Below are positions 1-8,304 of a stretch of 64,000 bases of DNA, in pieces. A program made the position numbers and the translations under genes. The stretch spans positions 186,001 to 250,000 of the forward strand of contig NZ_KB905447.1 of assembly GCF_000379465.1 (NCBI RefSeq), read 5' to 3'. The notes below the pieces were generated by a model that was not told the DNA's origin, did no database searches, and saw only the letters and a program-made list of their open reading frames with translations. Source of the stretch: Sciscionella marina DSM 45152. Lineage in GTDB: Bacteria; Actinomycetota; Actinomycetes; Mycobacteriales; Pseudonocardiaceae. Every line of letters begins with the position of its first letter. Position 1 is the stretch's first letter.

Positions 1-1
1 G

Positions 2-1660
2 GACTTCACCATCGAGATGGCTGCCGCCTTTCTCGGCTCGTCCTTCCCGGATACCGCGCGGCTGCTCGACCATCTGGCCGCGGCGAGCCTGGTGAGCCAC
101 CACAGCTCCGGCAGGCTCTGGATGCACGATCTCATCCGGCTCTACGCGATCGAACGCTGCGAGCAGGAGGAGCCGACGGCCGAACTCAGCGAGGCGCGCG
201 GCCGTATCGTGGATTTCTACTTCCGCAAGGCATCCGCCGCTGCCGAACTGACCAATCCGATGCGCGCACGACTGCCTCCTTCGCCGGATGAGATACGACC
301 GGAAACCGAGTTCGCGGACGCTTCGGAAGCGACTCGGTGGTTCGATGCGGAGTGCCCGAATCTGATCGCGACGATCCGGGAGGTTCGGGACACCGCGCAT
401 CGCGAGCAGGTGGTCCGGCTGGCAGAGGCAATACGCCCACATCTGTTCACCAATGGGCGGCATCTTCCCGAAGCGCTGGTGGCCTATCGCGCCCTGCTGC
501 AGTCGGCGATCGAATCCGACGATGTGCACACCGAGGCGGCGATGCATCACGCGATCGGCGCACTGCTGGAACGAAGCCTGGAACACGCCCCGGCGATTCA
601 CCACTTCACCAGGGAACTGCGCGCCCACCGGATCAGCGGATCGGTGCCGAGCCAGGCACGGGCGTTGATCAGCCTGGGCAATGTGCTCTACATGGCGGGG
701 GAGCTGGAGAAAGCCAGTGCACGCCTCGGCGAGGGAATCCAGCTCGCCGGACAGGTCGGGGAAGAACCCTTGGTCTCGTTCGGAAAGCTGAACCAGGCGG
801 CCGTGGAATCCCGGCGTGGTCGGCTGTATGAGGCCGAACAGGTGGCGCGCGAGGCCATCGCTATCAACGAACACTCCACGGCGCGAGCGACAGCGGACGA
901 TCCGCGCCGGATTCTGGGCGAGACTCTGGTGCAGCGCGGTGCCTACCGGGAGGCGACCAGGGAACTAAGGCTGGCACTCGAATCGTTGCGCGCCACGCTT
1001 TCGCCGTACTGTCAAGCGGTGACACAGAGTCAGCTGGCGGTTGCCCACGACGCGATCGGTGACGTGGCCATCGCGCAGCGGTACGCCCAGGACGCTTTCG
1101 AGACCGCCCGTGAGCAAGGGGCACTCGACGAGGAAGCCGAAGTCATGGTGGCACTCGTTTCCGTGGATCCGGACATGGCATGGCGGGCCCGCCACGATGC
1201 CCTCGAGCGCGCGGTACAGCTGTGCCACAGGGTTGATCATCGCTATATGGAGGCGACCGCCCTGTGTGAGCTCGCCGAGCTGTACGTAGAGCTGCGGGAG
1301 CACGGCCAAGCCAGGATGCGGGCCAGGGAAAGCATGGTGATCAGCGAGGATTTCGGTTACCTGGTGTTGCACGGCCGGGCGGAGCTCGCCCTGGCACGGG
1401 CCGAGCTTTCCGCGGATGCCGAGCGCACGGCAGTCGAGCACGCCGAGCGCGCGGTGACGGTGTTCGCCCGTACCGGCGCGCTGGTCGAGCACGCGCGCGG
1501 CCTCATCGTGCTCGGCACCGCGAAGCGTGCGCTGGGAGCCGGGCAGGAGGCGCGGGACTCCTGGCAGCAGGCCCTTCGATGCTTGGCGGACACGGATTTA
1601 CCGGAGGATGCCGAGCTGGTTGTCTCGCTTCATTCGCTCCTGGACACCGATTCGGCTTGA
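2..1660 (+). CDS. AfsR-like NB-ARC/TPR transcriptional regulator, 5' end outside window
   Basis: The frame is already open at base 2, so this is the C-terminal part (about 552 aa) of a larger protein. The first 50 residues hold the winged-helix end of an NB-ARC ATPase module, with the typical WMHDLIRLYAIERC motif. The rest is alpha-helical and rich in A/L/E, with degenerate tetratricopeptide repeats as in AfsR, SARP-like and other STAND regulators. By analogy such proteins use ATP-dependent oligomerisation to control secondary metabolism or stress genes. The DNA-binding part, if present, lies upstream of the window. Its 3' end overlaps the 3' end of a small opposite-strand gene at 1630-1791. 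It faces the LanK/HopA1 locus, so local control is possible but only inferred from position. Confidence 0.85.
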   Translation, partial: DFTIEMAAAFLGSSFPDTARLLDHLAAASLVSHHSSGRLWMHDLIRLYAIERCEQEEPTAELSEARGRIVDFYFRKASAAAELTNPMRARLPPSPDEIRPETEFADASEATRWFDAECPNLIATIREVRDTAHREQVVRLAEAIRPHLFTNGRHLPEALVAYRALLQSAIESDDVHTEAAMHHAIGALLERSLEHAPAIHHFTRELRAHRISGSVPSQARALISLGNVLYMAGELEKASARLGEGIQLAGQVGEEPLVSFGKLNQAAVESRRGRLYEAEQVAREAIAINEHSTARATADDPRRILGETLVQRGAYREATRELRLALESLRATLSPYCQAVTQSQLAVAHDAIGDVAIAQRYAQDAFETAREQGALDEEAEVMVALVSVDPDMAWRARHDALERAVQLCHRVDHRYMEATALCELAELYVELREHGQARMRARESMVISEDFGYLVLHGRAELALARAELSADAERTAVEHAERAVTVFARTGALVEHARGLIVLGTAKRALGAGQEARDSWQQALRCLADTDLPEDAELVVSLHSLLDTDSA

Positions 1661-1791
1661 TCGTGCGGTTCCATCCCGAAATGTACGGCCGTTCCCGGGC
1701 GGGCGTACAGCAGCTGGTCCGAGGGAACACTGGCGAGTTCTTCGTCGCTGGTGAAGGTGCGGTATCCGGCGAAAAGATCGTGCAGTTCCAT
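1630..1791 (-). CDS. Small acidic 53-aa protein, unknown function
   Basis: The ATG at 1791 has a GGAG ribosome-binding site seven bases upstream, and TGA lies at 1632-1630. The product begins MELHDLFAGYRTFTSDEEL. Its first half is acidic and probably helical, followed by an ARPGTAVHFG segment and an acidic/Ser-rich tail. It contains no cysteine. It lies 59 bp downstream of the MFS gene on the same strand and could be the last gene of the exonuclease-LanK-HopA1-MFS group. Its last 31 bp overlap the end of the NB-ARC gene antisense. I do not recognise the family. A RiPP precursor is conceivable from size and place, but absence of cysteine excludes an ordinary lanthionine precursor. Start choice rests on the ribosome-binding site. 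Confidence 0.5.
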   Translation of the reverse strand: MELHDLFAGYRTFTSDEELASVPSDQLLYARPGTAVHFGMEPHDQAESVSRSE

Positions 1792-1850
1792 GGTGGGCTC
1801 CGTCCGACGCGAACAGATTCCATCGTGTCATGTTCGGGCGGCAAGACCAA

Positions 1851-3089
1851 TCAGCTTTCCGTGAGCTGAGCTTCGCGCGGTGTGCCGCCGAGCTGCCGAA
1901 CGGCCGGGAGCGCCAGCATGCCCAGGCAGGAGATCCCGACCAGGACGGCGGCGCCGATGAGCGTGGTGCGGGTACCGACTCCGGCGGCGATGGGACCGGC
2001 GAGGGCCTGGCCGAGCGGAGTCAGGCCGAGCGAGACCAGCCAGTCGTAGGACATGACCCGGGACAGCGAGTGTGCCGGAATCCGCTGCTGCACTGTGGTC
2101 TGCCAGAGGGCGTTCAGCACGGTGAGCCCGCCGTACATGAACCCGGCGGTCACCGCGATCACCGGAGCGGGCACCGGGACGGCGAGCAGTGCGGGCGGGA
2201 TGCAGCCGAGGGCCAGCGCGAGGTTCCCGACGACCAGCGGGCGGCGCGGGCGGATACGCAGCGCCACGAGGGCCCCGACCAGACCGCCTACGGCCGCACC
2301 CTGCGCGATCATGCCCCAGGACACCTGACCGCCGAGCATCGTCACCGCGACGAGCGGGCCGAGCGTCTGGTATGCCGAGCGGGCCAGATTCCAGCAGGAG
2401 TGCGCGATCAGGTTCGTCCAGTACCAGGTGTGCCGCCAGAGCTCGCGCCAGCCCTGGCGCAGTTCGGTCCAGAATCCGGCGCGCTCGGTGGGGACGTGCG
2501 CAACCCGCAGCAGGGCGAGGGTGCCGAGGCTGATCGCGTAGGTGACCGCGTTGGCCAGCATCGCCCATCCAGCACCGACCGTCACCGCGAGCGTGGTGGC
2601 GATAGCGGGTCCGAGCACGATGCCGATCTGCTTGGAGAGCCCGAGCAGCGCGTTCGCCGAGGGCAGCTGAGTGGCGTCGACCGTAGCAGGAACGATCGCG
2701 TCCGAGGCGGGCCAGAAGAAGGCGTTCGCCGTGCCCGCACAGGCCGCGAAGATCATCAGATGCGAAATGTGCACCCCACTGACCAGCAGCTCGGTGCCCA
2801 TCGCCGTCTGGGCGGCGAGGTTGAGCGCATCGGCGAAGAACATCACCCAGCGCCGGGGCAGCCGATCCGCCCAGACCCCGCCGACCAGCAGCAGGACCAG
2901 TTGCGGAACCGCCTCCGCGGCCAGCACCAGCCCGAGGTCCGCCGCCGAACCGGTGCCCTTGATGATCGCCAGGGTCAGCGCGACGGGCAGGATCCCGTCG
3001 CCGAGCAGGGACATCGAGCGGCCGATCCACAGCAGGAGGAACTTGCGGTCGCCGAGTGGCCCGGCGAGTTCCCGCAGTCTTCCCACCAT
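1851..3089 (-). CDS. MFS transporter, MFS_3/EntS-like
   Basis: This 412-aa integral membrane protein has about 12 predicted membrane segments. The N-terminal FLLLWIGRSMSLLGDGILPV and VWADRLPRRWVMFFADALN signatures are those of the MFS_3 group, which includes exporters such as EntS. The start ATG has an AGGGGGA purine tract directly before it; a GTG one codon later would be better spaced. It is co-directional with the HopA1-like gene, and a 12-codon mini-ORF sits in the 78-bp gap. In context it could export a product of the LanK/HopA1 pair, but MFS proteins of this type are too common to fix a substrate. Confidence 0.85.
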   Translation of the reverse strand: MVGRLRELAGPLGDRKFLLLWIGRSMSLLGDGILPVALTLAIIKGTGSAADLGLVLAAEAVPQLVLLLVGGVWADRLPRRWVMFFADALNLAAQTAMGTELLVSGVHISHLMIFAACAGTANAFFWPASDAIVPATVDATQLPSANALLGLSKQIGIVLGPAIATTLAVTVGAGWAMLANAVTYAISLGTLALLRVAHVPTERAGFWTELRQGWRELWRHTWYWTNLIAHSCWNLARSAYQTLGPLVAVTMLGGQVSWGMIAQGAAVGGLVGALVALRIRPRRPLVVGNLALALGCIPPALLAVPVPAPVIAVTAGFMYGGLTVLNALWQTTVQQRIPAHSLSRVMSYDWLVSLGLTPLGQALAGPIAAGVGTRTTLIGAAVLVGISCLGMLALPAVRQLGGTPREAQLTES

Positions 3090-3129
3090 TCCCCCTGTTC
3101 GGTGTTGGCTCTGCAGCGTGCGAGTCCGG

Positions 3130-3168
3130 TTACCGACGGAAGCCGACTCCGGGAATTATGTTGCACAT
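3130..3168 (-). CDS. Possible 12-codon mini-ORF coupled to HopA1-like gene
   Basis: The stop of the HopA1-like gene and an ATG overlap as TGATG. The following frame encodes MCNIIPGVGFRR before TAA, and the MFS gene starts 40 bases later. The overlap suits translational re-initiation, so the peptide could be a leader or spacer that carries ribosomes toward the transporter. It could equally be chance, since there is no separate ribosome-binding site and the length is tiny. Confidence 0.18.
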   Translation of the reverse strand: MCNIIPGVGFRR

Positions 3169-4073
3169 CACAGATCGGGGGAAGAGGTGTTCCGGTGCAG
3201 GGTAGCGGGATCGATGGCGTACTCCAGCAGCGTCGCGGCCACAGTCTCCGCGCGAGCCCGGTCCGGTTCGGTGCAGGCGTGCCGGAGCAGCCCATCGGCG
3301 ACGGCCAGGCAGCGATGGGCGCCGAAACCCCGGCCCGCGGCATCCGCGAACGGTTCCCAGGCCATCGCCAGTCCCGGTCCGAGCCGGTGCGCGAACAGTG
3401 AGGTCTCCGTGCCGGTCCACCGGCCCGCCAGCTCGACGATGTCCGGAAGCGCGGTCCACGCGTCCGGTCCGAGGTACAGCACGAGCGCGTCCCGGCGCGG
3501 CAGCAGGCTCCGGGCCGAGACGACCTTGGCGCGGTAGGGCATCGAACGTGCCTCGAGCGCGCCGAGCAGCGCCCGCCATGCCGATACGGTGCGCTCCGGA
3601 TCGGTCAGGTGCGCGTAGACCCGCAGCAGGTGTTCGCCGGTGCGGCCATGACCGCGGGAGCCGTCCACGACGAGGTGCCCCGGTGAGCGGCACGGGCGGC
3701 AAGGCCCGATGCCGACGGTCACGGTGTCCGCATCGCGCCTTGCCCGCAGCGCCGCGGCGGGCACCCGGACCCGGACTCCGTCCAGCCACACCGTGAGCTC
3801 CTCCTGGGTGGCGGCGTCGAGTCGCGCGTGCCGCCGGGTCTCCCGGTGCGGCACGGCGGCACGCAGCTCCCGCTCGAACGGCGCATCCGGCTCCGGAGGT
3901 CCGGTGTTCGCCGCCCCGGCGTGCCAGCGCGCATAGAACTCCTCGGCCAGGAGGGTGCGCAGTTCCTCGGTGGTTCCGGCCGCGCACACCCGGCCGTCGA
4001 CGCTGGCCCGGGGCGGATCGAGATACACCGTCTCGAGCGCCGCGGCCAGTCTCGGCGCGATGATCACCGGCAC
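3168..4073 (-). CDS. HopA1 (T3SS effector)-fold family protein, lanthionine-synthetase-like subunit
   Basis: 301 aa from a GTG at 4073 that overlaps the end of the upstream kinase-fold gene by 10 bp. An upstream GTG at 4160 is open but would lie deep inside that gene. The central and C-terminal part shows HopA1-domain features: an N-terminal FYARWH helix, SMPYRAKVVSA, a RRDALVLYLG strand, and the C-terminal RLGPGLAMAWEP and FGAHRC motifs. HopA1-like proteins in thioamitide (TvaD) and class V lanthipeptide (Lxm) clusters act with a kinase-fold partner, where they are implicated in forming the dehydrated or cyclised peptide. That pairing is exactly what is seen here. The substrate is unknown and no Cys-rich precursor is visible nearby. 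Confidence 0.72.
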   Translation of the reverse strand: MPVIIAPRLAAALETVYLDPPRASVDGRVCAAGTTEELRTLLAEEFYARWHAGAANTGPPEPDAPFERELRAAVPHRETRRHARLDAATQEELTVWLDGVRVRVPAAALRARRDADTVTVGIGPCRPCRSPGHLVVDGSRGHGRTGEHLLRVYAHLTDPERTVSAWRALLGALEARSMPYRAKVVSARSLLPRRDALVLYLGPDAWTALPDIVELAGRWTGTETSLFAHRLGPGLAMAWEPFADAAGRGFGAHRCLAVADGLLRHACTEPDRARAETVAATLLEYAIDPATLHRNTSSPDL

Positions 4074-5062
4074 AGCCCCACCGCCTCGATGAGGTCGGCG
4101 GGAGACAACAGCGCCACGCGGCCGATTCCCACGGCCGCCCGCTCGACCGGGTGCAGCCACGCCCGGGACCGGGCGATCGCGAACACCCGGTCGATCTGGT
4201 GCCAGCCCGCGAACGCCACCGAGCGGCGCGCCAGCTCCCCGTCGGCCGCACTACGGGCGGACCGGTAGGCGGACCAGAACGCCGCCACCAGGGGCCGGGT
4301 GCCCGCGAAATCCTCGGTCCCGGCCGCCGTTCCCGACCGGACCTTCCGCGCGGAACGGTGCAGCCATTCGCCGAGGAACGCACCGATATCGCGGGCCGGA
4401 TCCGTGAGACAGGCCTGATCCCAGTCGGTCAGCCAGATCCCTCCCGCGCCGAGCAGGAGCTGATCGAGCCGGAGATCCGCGTGACACGGGAGCTGCGCGA
4501 CCGCGCAAGCCTCCTCGGCCAGACGCGTAGCCGCGGCCGCGAGCGCCGTGTCCTCGTGCAGCATCCCGAGCAGCTCCAGCTCCGCCCCGCTGGCTTCGAG
4601 GAAAGCGGGCAGCGAAATGGCTTCGAGGAGCGCGACCGGCGGATGCGGCTGTTCGGCCGGACGCAATGGGCCGTCCCCGTCGACCGGAGCGCCGTGCAGC
4701 AGGGCGAGGGTCCGGCCGAGTTCGCGCGCCGTGGGCACGTCGAAGGCGTCCTTCTCGGCAGCGCGCAGGCCGTCGACGGTTCCGCGCAGGTGCGCGAACA
4801 CGATGAGCGATTCCCGCGCATCCCAGCCGAGGCAGCGCGGCCGGGGGAGACCCGGGAGGGCGACAGCGAACCGTTCGAAGGCCACCGCACGCCCGAACAC
4901 CGCCGGATCGGTGATGTGTTTGACGAAGACCGGCGCGCCCTGGCGGGTGATTCCGGTGATGGCATGCCAGCGGCCCCGGTGCTCGGTCACTGATTCGCGG
5001 CGCAACGGACCCAGCCCGAGGCGCTCAAGCAGCGAGTCGATCACCGGGAGCTCAGTCCGCAC
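4064..5062 (-). CDS. APH/kinase-fold protein, LanK/LxmK/TvaC-like
   Basis: 332 aa from GTG at 5062, 32 bp after the exonuclease stop. Kinase-fold motifs are present: the N-lobe GAPVFVKHI lysine strand, the catalytic loop CHADLRLDQLLL (HxD) and the metal-binding LTDWDQACLTDPARDIG (DxD-type). The relaxed loops fit the phosphotransferases found beside HopA1 proteins in class V lanthionine synthetases and thioamitide clusters, which phosphorylate Ser/Thr of a peptide before elimination. The 10-bp overlap with the HopA1-like gene indicates a translationally coupled pair. A generic small-molecule phosphotransferase is the alternative; the neighbour makes the peptide-modifying reading more likely. 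Confidence 0.7.
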   Translation of the reverse strand: MRTELPVIDSLLERLGLGPLRRESVTEHRGRWHAITGITRQGAPVFVKHITDPAVFGRAVAFERFAVALPGLPRPRCLGWDARESLIVFAHLRGTVDGLRAAEKDAFDVPTARELGRTLALLHGAPVDGDGPLRPAEQPHPPVALLEAISLPAFLEASGAELELLGMLHEDTALAAAATRLAEEACAVAQLPCHADLRLDQLLLGAGGIWLTDWDQACLTDPARDIGAFLGEWLHRSARKVRSGTAAGTEDFAGTRPLVAAFWSAYRSARSAADGELARRSVAFAGWHQIDRVFAIARSRAWLHPVERAAVGIGRVALLSPADLIEAVGLCR

Positions 5063-5094
5063 AGCCGCAGGCTAGTCCGGGGCGGGCCTTCGCG

Positions 5095-6030
5095 TCAGCC
5101 GTTGAGGGCGGCGATCAACCGGTCCACGCTGCCGCCGAGGTTCCACCGCTGCTGGAGTTCGCGCAGGGCCGGCTCGTCGGCGGGCACCTCCGGCACGGTG
5201 TCCGATGTGGACAGCTCGACCCCGGCGTCCGCGGCGACCGCGACCACCTTCGGGGCCACCGCGAGGTAGTCGGTGGCATCGAGGAAGCGCTGCCGCATCT
5301 TCGCGGTGAACGGGGACCCGGGATCGGCGGCCAGCTCGATGAGCGCCTGCAGGCTGCCGTGCTCGGTGATGAGTTTCGCCGCGGTCTTCTCACCGATCCC
5401 GGCGACACCGGGCAGCCCGTCCGACGGGTCGCCGCGCATGATGGACATGTCCAGATACGCCTTGCCGGTGCCGTGTCCGGGGAGGCCGTACTTCGCCGCC
5501 AGTGCCTGCTCATCCAGGGTTTCGGCCTTGGCCCAGCCGCGCCCGTTGTAGATCACCCGCACCCGGGTGGGCTCGGCGCGGACCAGCTGGAACAGGTCCC
5601 GGTCCCCGGTGATCACCTCGACCGGATCGGTGTTCTCGCCCGTGGTGAGTGTGCCGATCACGTCGTCCGCCTCGAACCCGGCGGCCTCACCGGTCGCGAT
5701 GCCCGCCGCGGCGAGCACGTCCAGGATGATCGGCACCTGCGGGCTGAGCGTGTCCGGCACCTCCTCCTCGGCGCCGTCGGAGCCCACCGCGACCCGGTGC
5801 GCCTTGTAGGAGGGCAGCAGATCGACCCGGAACTGCGGGCGCCAATCCGCGTCCAGGCAGGCCACGAGCCGTTTGGGGCGCCGGTCGCTGAGCACCCGGG
5901 CCACCGTGTCGGTGAACCCGCGCACCGCGTTCACCGAGGTGCCGTCGGCGGCGGTGAGCGAGTCCGGCTGCGCGAAGTAGGCGCGGAAATACAGGCTCGC
6001 GGAGTCGAGCAGGACCAGGGGAGCGTTCAC
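5095..6030 (-). CDS. 5'-3' exonuclease (Pol I N-domain-like, FEN fold)
   Basis: 311 aa, a stand-alone 5' nuclease resembling the N-terminal domain of DNA polymerase I. Visible motifs: LLDSASLYFRAYFA near the N-terminus, the arch region around KAHR, GFEADDVIGTL, ITGDRDLFQLV and the helix-hairpin-helix GDPSDGLPGVAGIGEKTAAKL. The aspartates in these motifs bind the catalytic metals. It removes flaps and RNA primers in repair and lagging-strand maturation. GTG at 6030 is chosen because homology begins there; longer upstream readings enter non-conserved sequence. It is first in the leftward group but is a common housekeeping gene, so a functional link with LanK/HopA1 is not implied. Confidence 0.93.
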   Translation of the reverse strand: MNAPLVLLDSASLYFRAYFAQPDSLTAADGTSVNAVRGFTDTVARVLSDRRPKRLVACLDADWRPQFRVDLLPSYKAHRVAVGSDGAEEEVPDTLSPQVPIILDVLAAAGIATGEAAGFEADDVIGTLTTGENTDPVEVITGDRDLFQLVRAEPTRVRVIYNGRGWAKAETLDEQALAAKYGLPGHGTGKAYLDMSIMRGDPSDGLPGVAGIGEKTAAKLITEHGSLQALIELAADPGSPFTAKMRQRFLDATDYLAVAPKVVAVAADAGVELSTSDTVPEVPADEPALRELQQRWNLGGSVDRLIAALNG

Positions 6031-6257
6031 CCGGCGCAGTCTACCCAGTGCCGCCGCCTTGCCGGTCCCCGTTCGGCGGCAGCACCGTGTAGTCCGGCAG
6101 GCAAAGCTCGACGGCCCGGTGCCAGCGCGCCGGATCGCACCGGTTCCCGCACCTGCTGTATCCGGGACGGGCGTTCGGTTCCGGTGCCCGAACACATCCC
6201 CGGCGACCTCGCGCACCCTCCCGGTCGCAGGCGCGGTTCCGCCGAGCACGCGGGAAC
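6031..6257. other. Gap between exonuclease and deaminase remnant, no confident gene
   Basis: About 230 bp with no frame I can assign. On the minus strand one frame carries a Cys-spaced stretch (YSRCGNRCDPARWH) ending at a stop near 6041. This may be the tail of a lost gene. Confidence 0.3.
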
Positions 6258-6432
6258 CCTTGCCGCGCTCGCCGCCGTTGCGCTCCTGCCAGTAGGCGTA
6301 CACCGCCGCGGCGGCCAACGCATCGGCAGCCTGCGCTCGCCGTAGTCCTGGCGATGACGGTCGCGAAGGACGGCGCTCGCCATCGGCGACGTTCTGCCTG
6401 GCGATCTCGATGGTGCGCTGAACGAAGTCCAC
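6258..6432 (-). pseudogene. Nucleoside (guanine-type) deaminase remnant, core deleted
   Basis: A GTG at 6432 with a good GGAGG ribosome-binding site opens a frame DFVQRTIEIARQNVADG, the normal N-terminus of guanine/nucleoside deaminases. The next piece, FATVIA, is in another frame. The sequence then jumps to C-terminal signatures ERRLPMRW and VYAYWQERNGGERG in still other frames. The catalytic HAE and PCxxC zinc motifs, which should lie between, are absent. Some 100 residues have therefore been lost by internal deletion, with at least two frameshifts. The intact enzyme would deaminate guanine or related bases in purine salvage. It is divergent from the ArsR gene. Confidence 0.7.
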
Positions 6433-6493
6433 GGGAGTCCTCCGGATGCCGGGTTCTGCCGGAACCACAGCGACGGACCACAAAGGAATATTT

Positions 6494-6509
6494 GCAAATG
6501 ATTCTTTGC
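6494..6509. promoter_or_regulatory. Inverted repeat upstream of ArsR-family gene
   Basis: GCAAA-N6-TTTGC is a perfect 5-bp inverted repeat in a locally AT-rich stretch 17 bp before the regulator's ATG. The position suits an autoregulatory operator for the ArsR-type protein and may also touch the promoter of the dead divergent deaminase. No binding data. Confidence 0.4.
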
Positions 6510-6526
6510 GGTCGTACGGTTTCCGC

Positions 6527-7090
6527 ATGGACGAACGCTGGGTCTCGCTGGACGCCAAACGACTCCGGGCTATGGGGCATCCGCTGCGGTTGCGCCTGCT
6601 CGGGCTGCTGCGCATGGACGGTCCCTCCACGGCGACCGCGCTCGGCCGCCGGATCGGGGAGAACTCGGCGAACACGAGCTGGCATCTGCGCCAGCTCGCC
6701 GAGGCGGGCATGGTCGTGGAGGACACCGAGCGGGGCAACCGTAGGGAGCGCTGGTGGGCCGCCGCGCACGAGGTCACCACGATGGAGGTGGAACAGCTCG
6801 CCGCCGATCCGGAACTGGCCGGTTCGGTCGGGGCCTATCTGCACGCGGCGAACGCGCTGCAGTACGAGTGGATGGGCAACTTCATCAGCGAGCTGCCCAG
6901 CTGGCCGCAGGAGTGGCAGCGGGCCAGCGAACTCTCCGACCGGCGGATGTGCCTGAGCGCCGAACAGGCCCAGGAGCTCACCGAGCGGATGGCCGAGCTG
7001 ATCGAGTCGTACCATCGCGAACCGGAACCGGGGGACGCGGAGGTGCACGTGCAGTGGCGACTGGCCCCGCTGCGCAGGTACCTGTCATGA
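6527..7090 (+). CDS. ArsR-family winged-helix transcriptional regulator
   Basis: 187 aa. An N-terminal HTH_20/ArsR-type domain covers residues 8-75, with AMGHPLRLRLLGLLR and the recognition region ANTSWHLRQLAEAGMVVED. A helical C-terminal half of unknown ligand specificity follows. No metal-binding cysteine pair is evident, so metal sensing is unlikely. ATG at 6527 is preferred because the domain begins just after it, though its ribosome-binding site is weak. The stop overlaps the start of the MFS gene (ATGA), so both are translated together. This arrangement, ArsR-HTH_20 plus MFS exporter, is a common self-controlled efflux pair. Confidence 0.85.
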   Translation: MDERWVSLDAKRLRAMGHPLRLRLLGLLRMDGPSTATALGRRIGENSANTSWHLRQLAEAGMVVEDTERGNRRERWWAAAHEVTTMEVEQLAADPELAGSVGAYLHAANALQYEWMGNFISELPSWPQEWQRASELSDRRMCLSAEQAQELTERMAELIESYHREPEPGDAEVHVQWRLAPLRRYLS

Positions 7091-8304
7091 GCCACCCGGT
7101 GGCCGGGCTCGCCGCAGCCGCGGGGATCTCGGGGCTCGGCACCGGTATCACCGCGGTCGCGCTCCCGTGGTTCGTGCTCGAGACCACCGGGCGCGGTACC
7201 GATCTGGGACTGGTGCTGCTCGCCGAGACGGTGGGCATCGTGTTCGTGAACGCGTTCGCGGGCCCGCTGATCGACCGGCTCGGGCCACGCCGTTGCGCGG
7301 TGCTGTTCGACCTGCTCGCCTGCGTGGTCGTCCTCGCGGTCCCGGTCCTGTACCGGGGGAACCTGCTCAGCCTGCCGCTGCTGGTGGTGCTCGCCCTGAG
7401 CCTCGGCCTGTCCAGGGGCCCGGCGGACGCGGCGCGCTCGGTGCTCATCCCGGACATCGCGAGCCGCGCACGCGTCCGGGTGGAACGGGTGACCACGAGT
7501 TTCGATGCCCCGCTGCAGGGCGGCCGTGCACTGGGCGCCCCGGTCGCGGCGGCGATCATCGCGGCCGGCGGGGCACCGGCCGCGCTGTACGCGGACGCGG
7601 CCAGCTTCGTACTGTCCTCCCTGATCACCCTCGCCACGATCGCCGAGGTACGGCACAGCCGGGCGGGGGAGCCGTACCTGCACCAGCTCCGCGCCGGGAT
7701 CGCCTTCCTGCACCGGGACCGCTTGCTGCGCTCGATCCTGTACGCCGTCATGGTGATGAACGCGCTCAACGCGGGATTCAGCTCGACCCTGCTGATCGCG
7801 TACGGCAAGCAGGTGCTGCGTTCGGCGACCGCGGTGTCGGTGATCCTCGCCGTCTCCGGGGCGGCACTGATCCTGGGCTCGGTGCTGTTCTCCGCGTTCG
7901 GGCTCGGATTGCGGCGCTGGCCGGTGGTGGCCGTCTGCTACCTGCTCTGGTTCGCCCCGCGCATGGTGGTGTTCCTGTTCCCCGTGCCGCTGTGGGTACT
8001 GGTGCTCGTCGTGGGTACCGCGATGCTGCTGTTCGGCCCGCTCAACCCGATCTACGACGCGGTGAAGGCGGAACGAGTGCCACCGGAGCTGCGGGCCAGG
8101 GTGTTCGGCGCGATCGGCGCGGCCGCCATGTTCGGTGTGCCGCTCGGGCAGGGCGTGGCCGGGGTGCTGATGGACGAGATCGGACTGTTGCCCGCGATCG
8201 CGGTATTCACCGGAATCGGTGCGGTGATGTCCTTGTCTCCCTTGGTGTTCCGCGCATGGCGGGACCTGGACCGGGCACCGCTTACCGCTACAGTGGGCGG
8301 ATGA
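7087..8304 (+). CDS. MFS transporter
   Basis: 405 aa with about 12 hydrophobic segments. The cytoplasmic loop 2-3 signature GPLIDRLGPRRCAVLFD is MFS-typical. The start overlaps the ArsR stop (ATGA) and its own stop overlaps the next start (ATGA), giving a tightly coupled three-gene operon. Likely a drug/metabolite exporter repressed by the upstream regulator. Substrate unknown. Confidence 0.87.
   Translation: MSHPVAGLAAAAGISGLGTGITAVALPWFVLETTGRGTDLGLVLLAETVGIVFVNAFAGPLIDRLGPRRCAVLFDLLACVVVLAVPVLYRGNLLSLPLLVVLALSLGLSRGPADAARSVLIPDIASRARVRVERVTTSFDAPLQGGRALGAPVAAAIIAAGGAPAALYADAASFVLSSLITLATIAEVRHSRAGEPYLHQLRAGIAFLHRDRLLRSILYAVMVMNALNAGFSSTLLIAYGKQVLRSATAVSVILAVSGAALILGSVLFSAFGLGLRRWPVVAVCYLLWFAPRMVVFLFPVPLWVLVLVVGTAMLLFGPLNPIYDAVKAERVPPELRARVFGAIGAAAMFGVPLGQGVAGVLMDEIGLLPAIAVFTGIGAVMSLSPLVFRAWRDLDRAPLTATVGG

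Noticed and set aside
1830-3401. Plus-strand open frame across the MFS gene
   Set aside because: Gln/Arg/Glu-rich nonsense; the minus strand has clear membrane segments.
4064-5062. Aminoglycoside resistance kinase
   Set aside because: The APH fold is present, but the coupling to a HopA1-fold gene makes a LanK-type role more likely; no resistance-specific signature.
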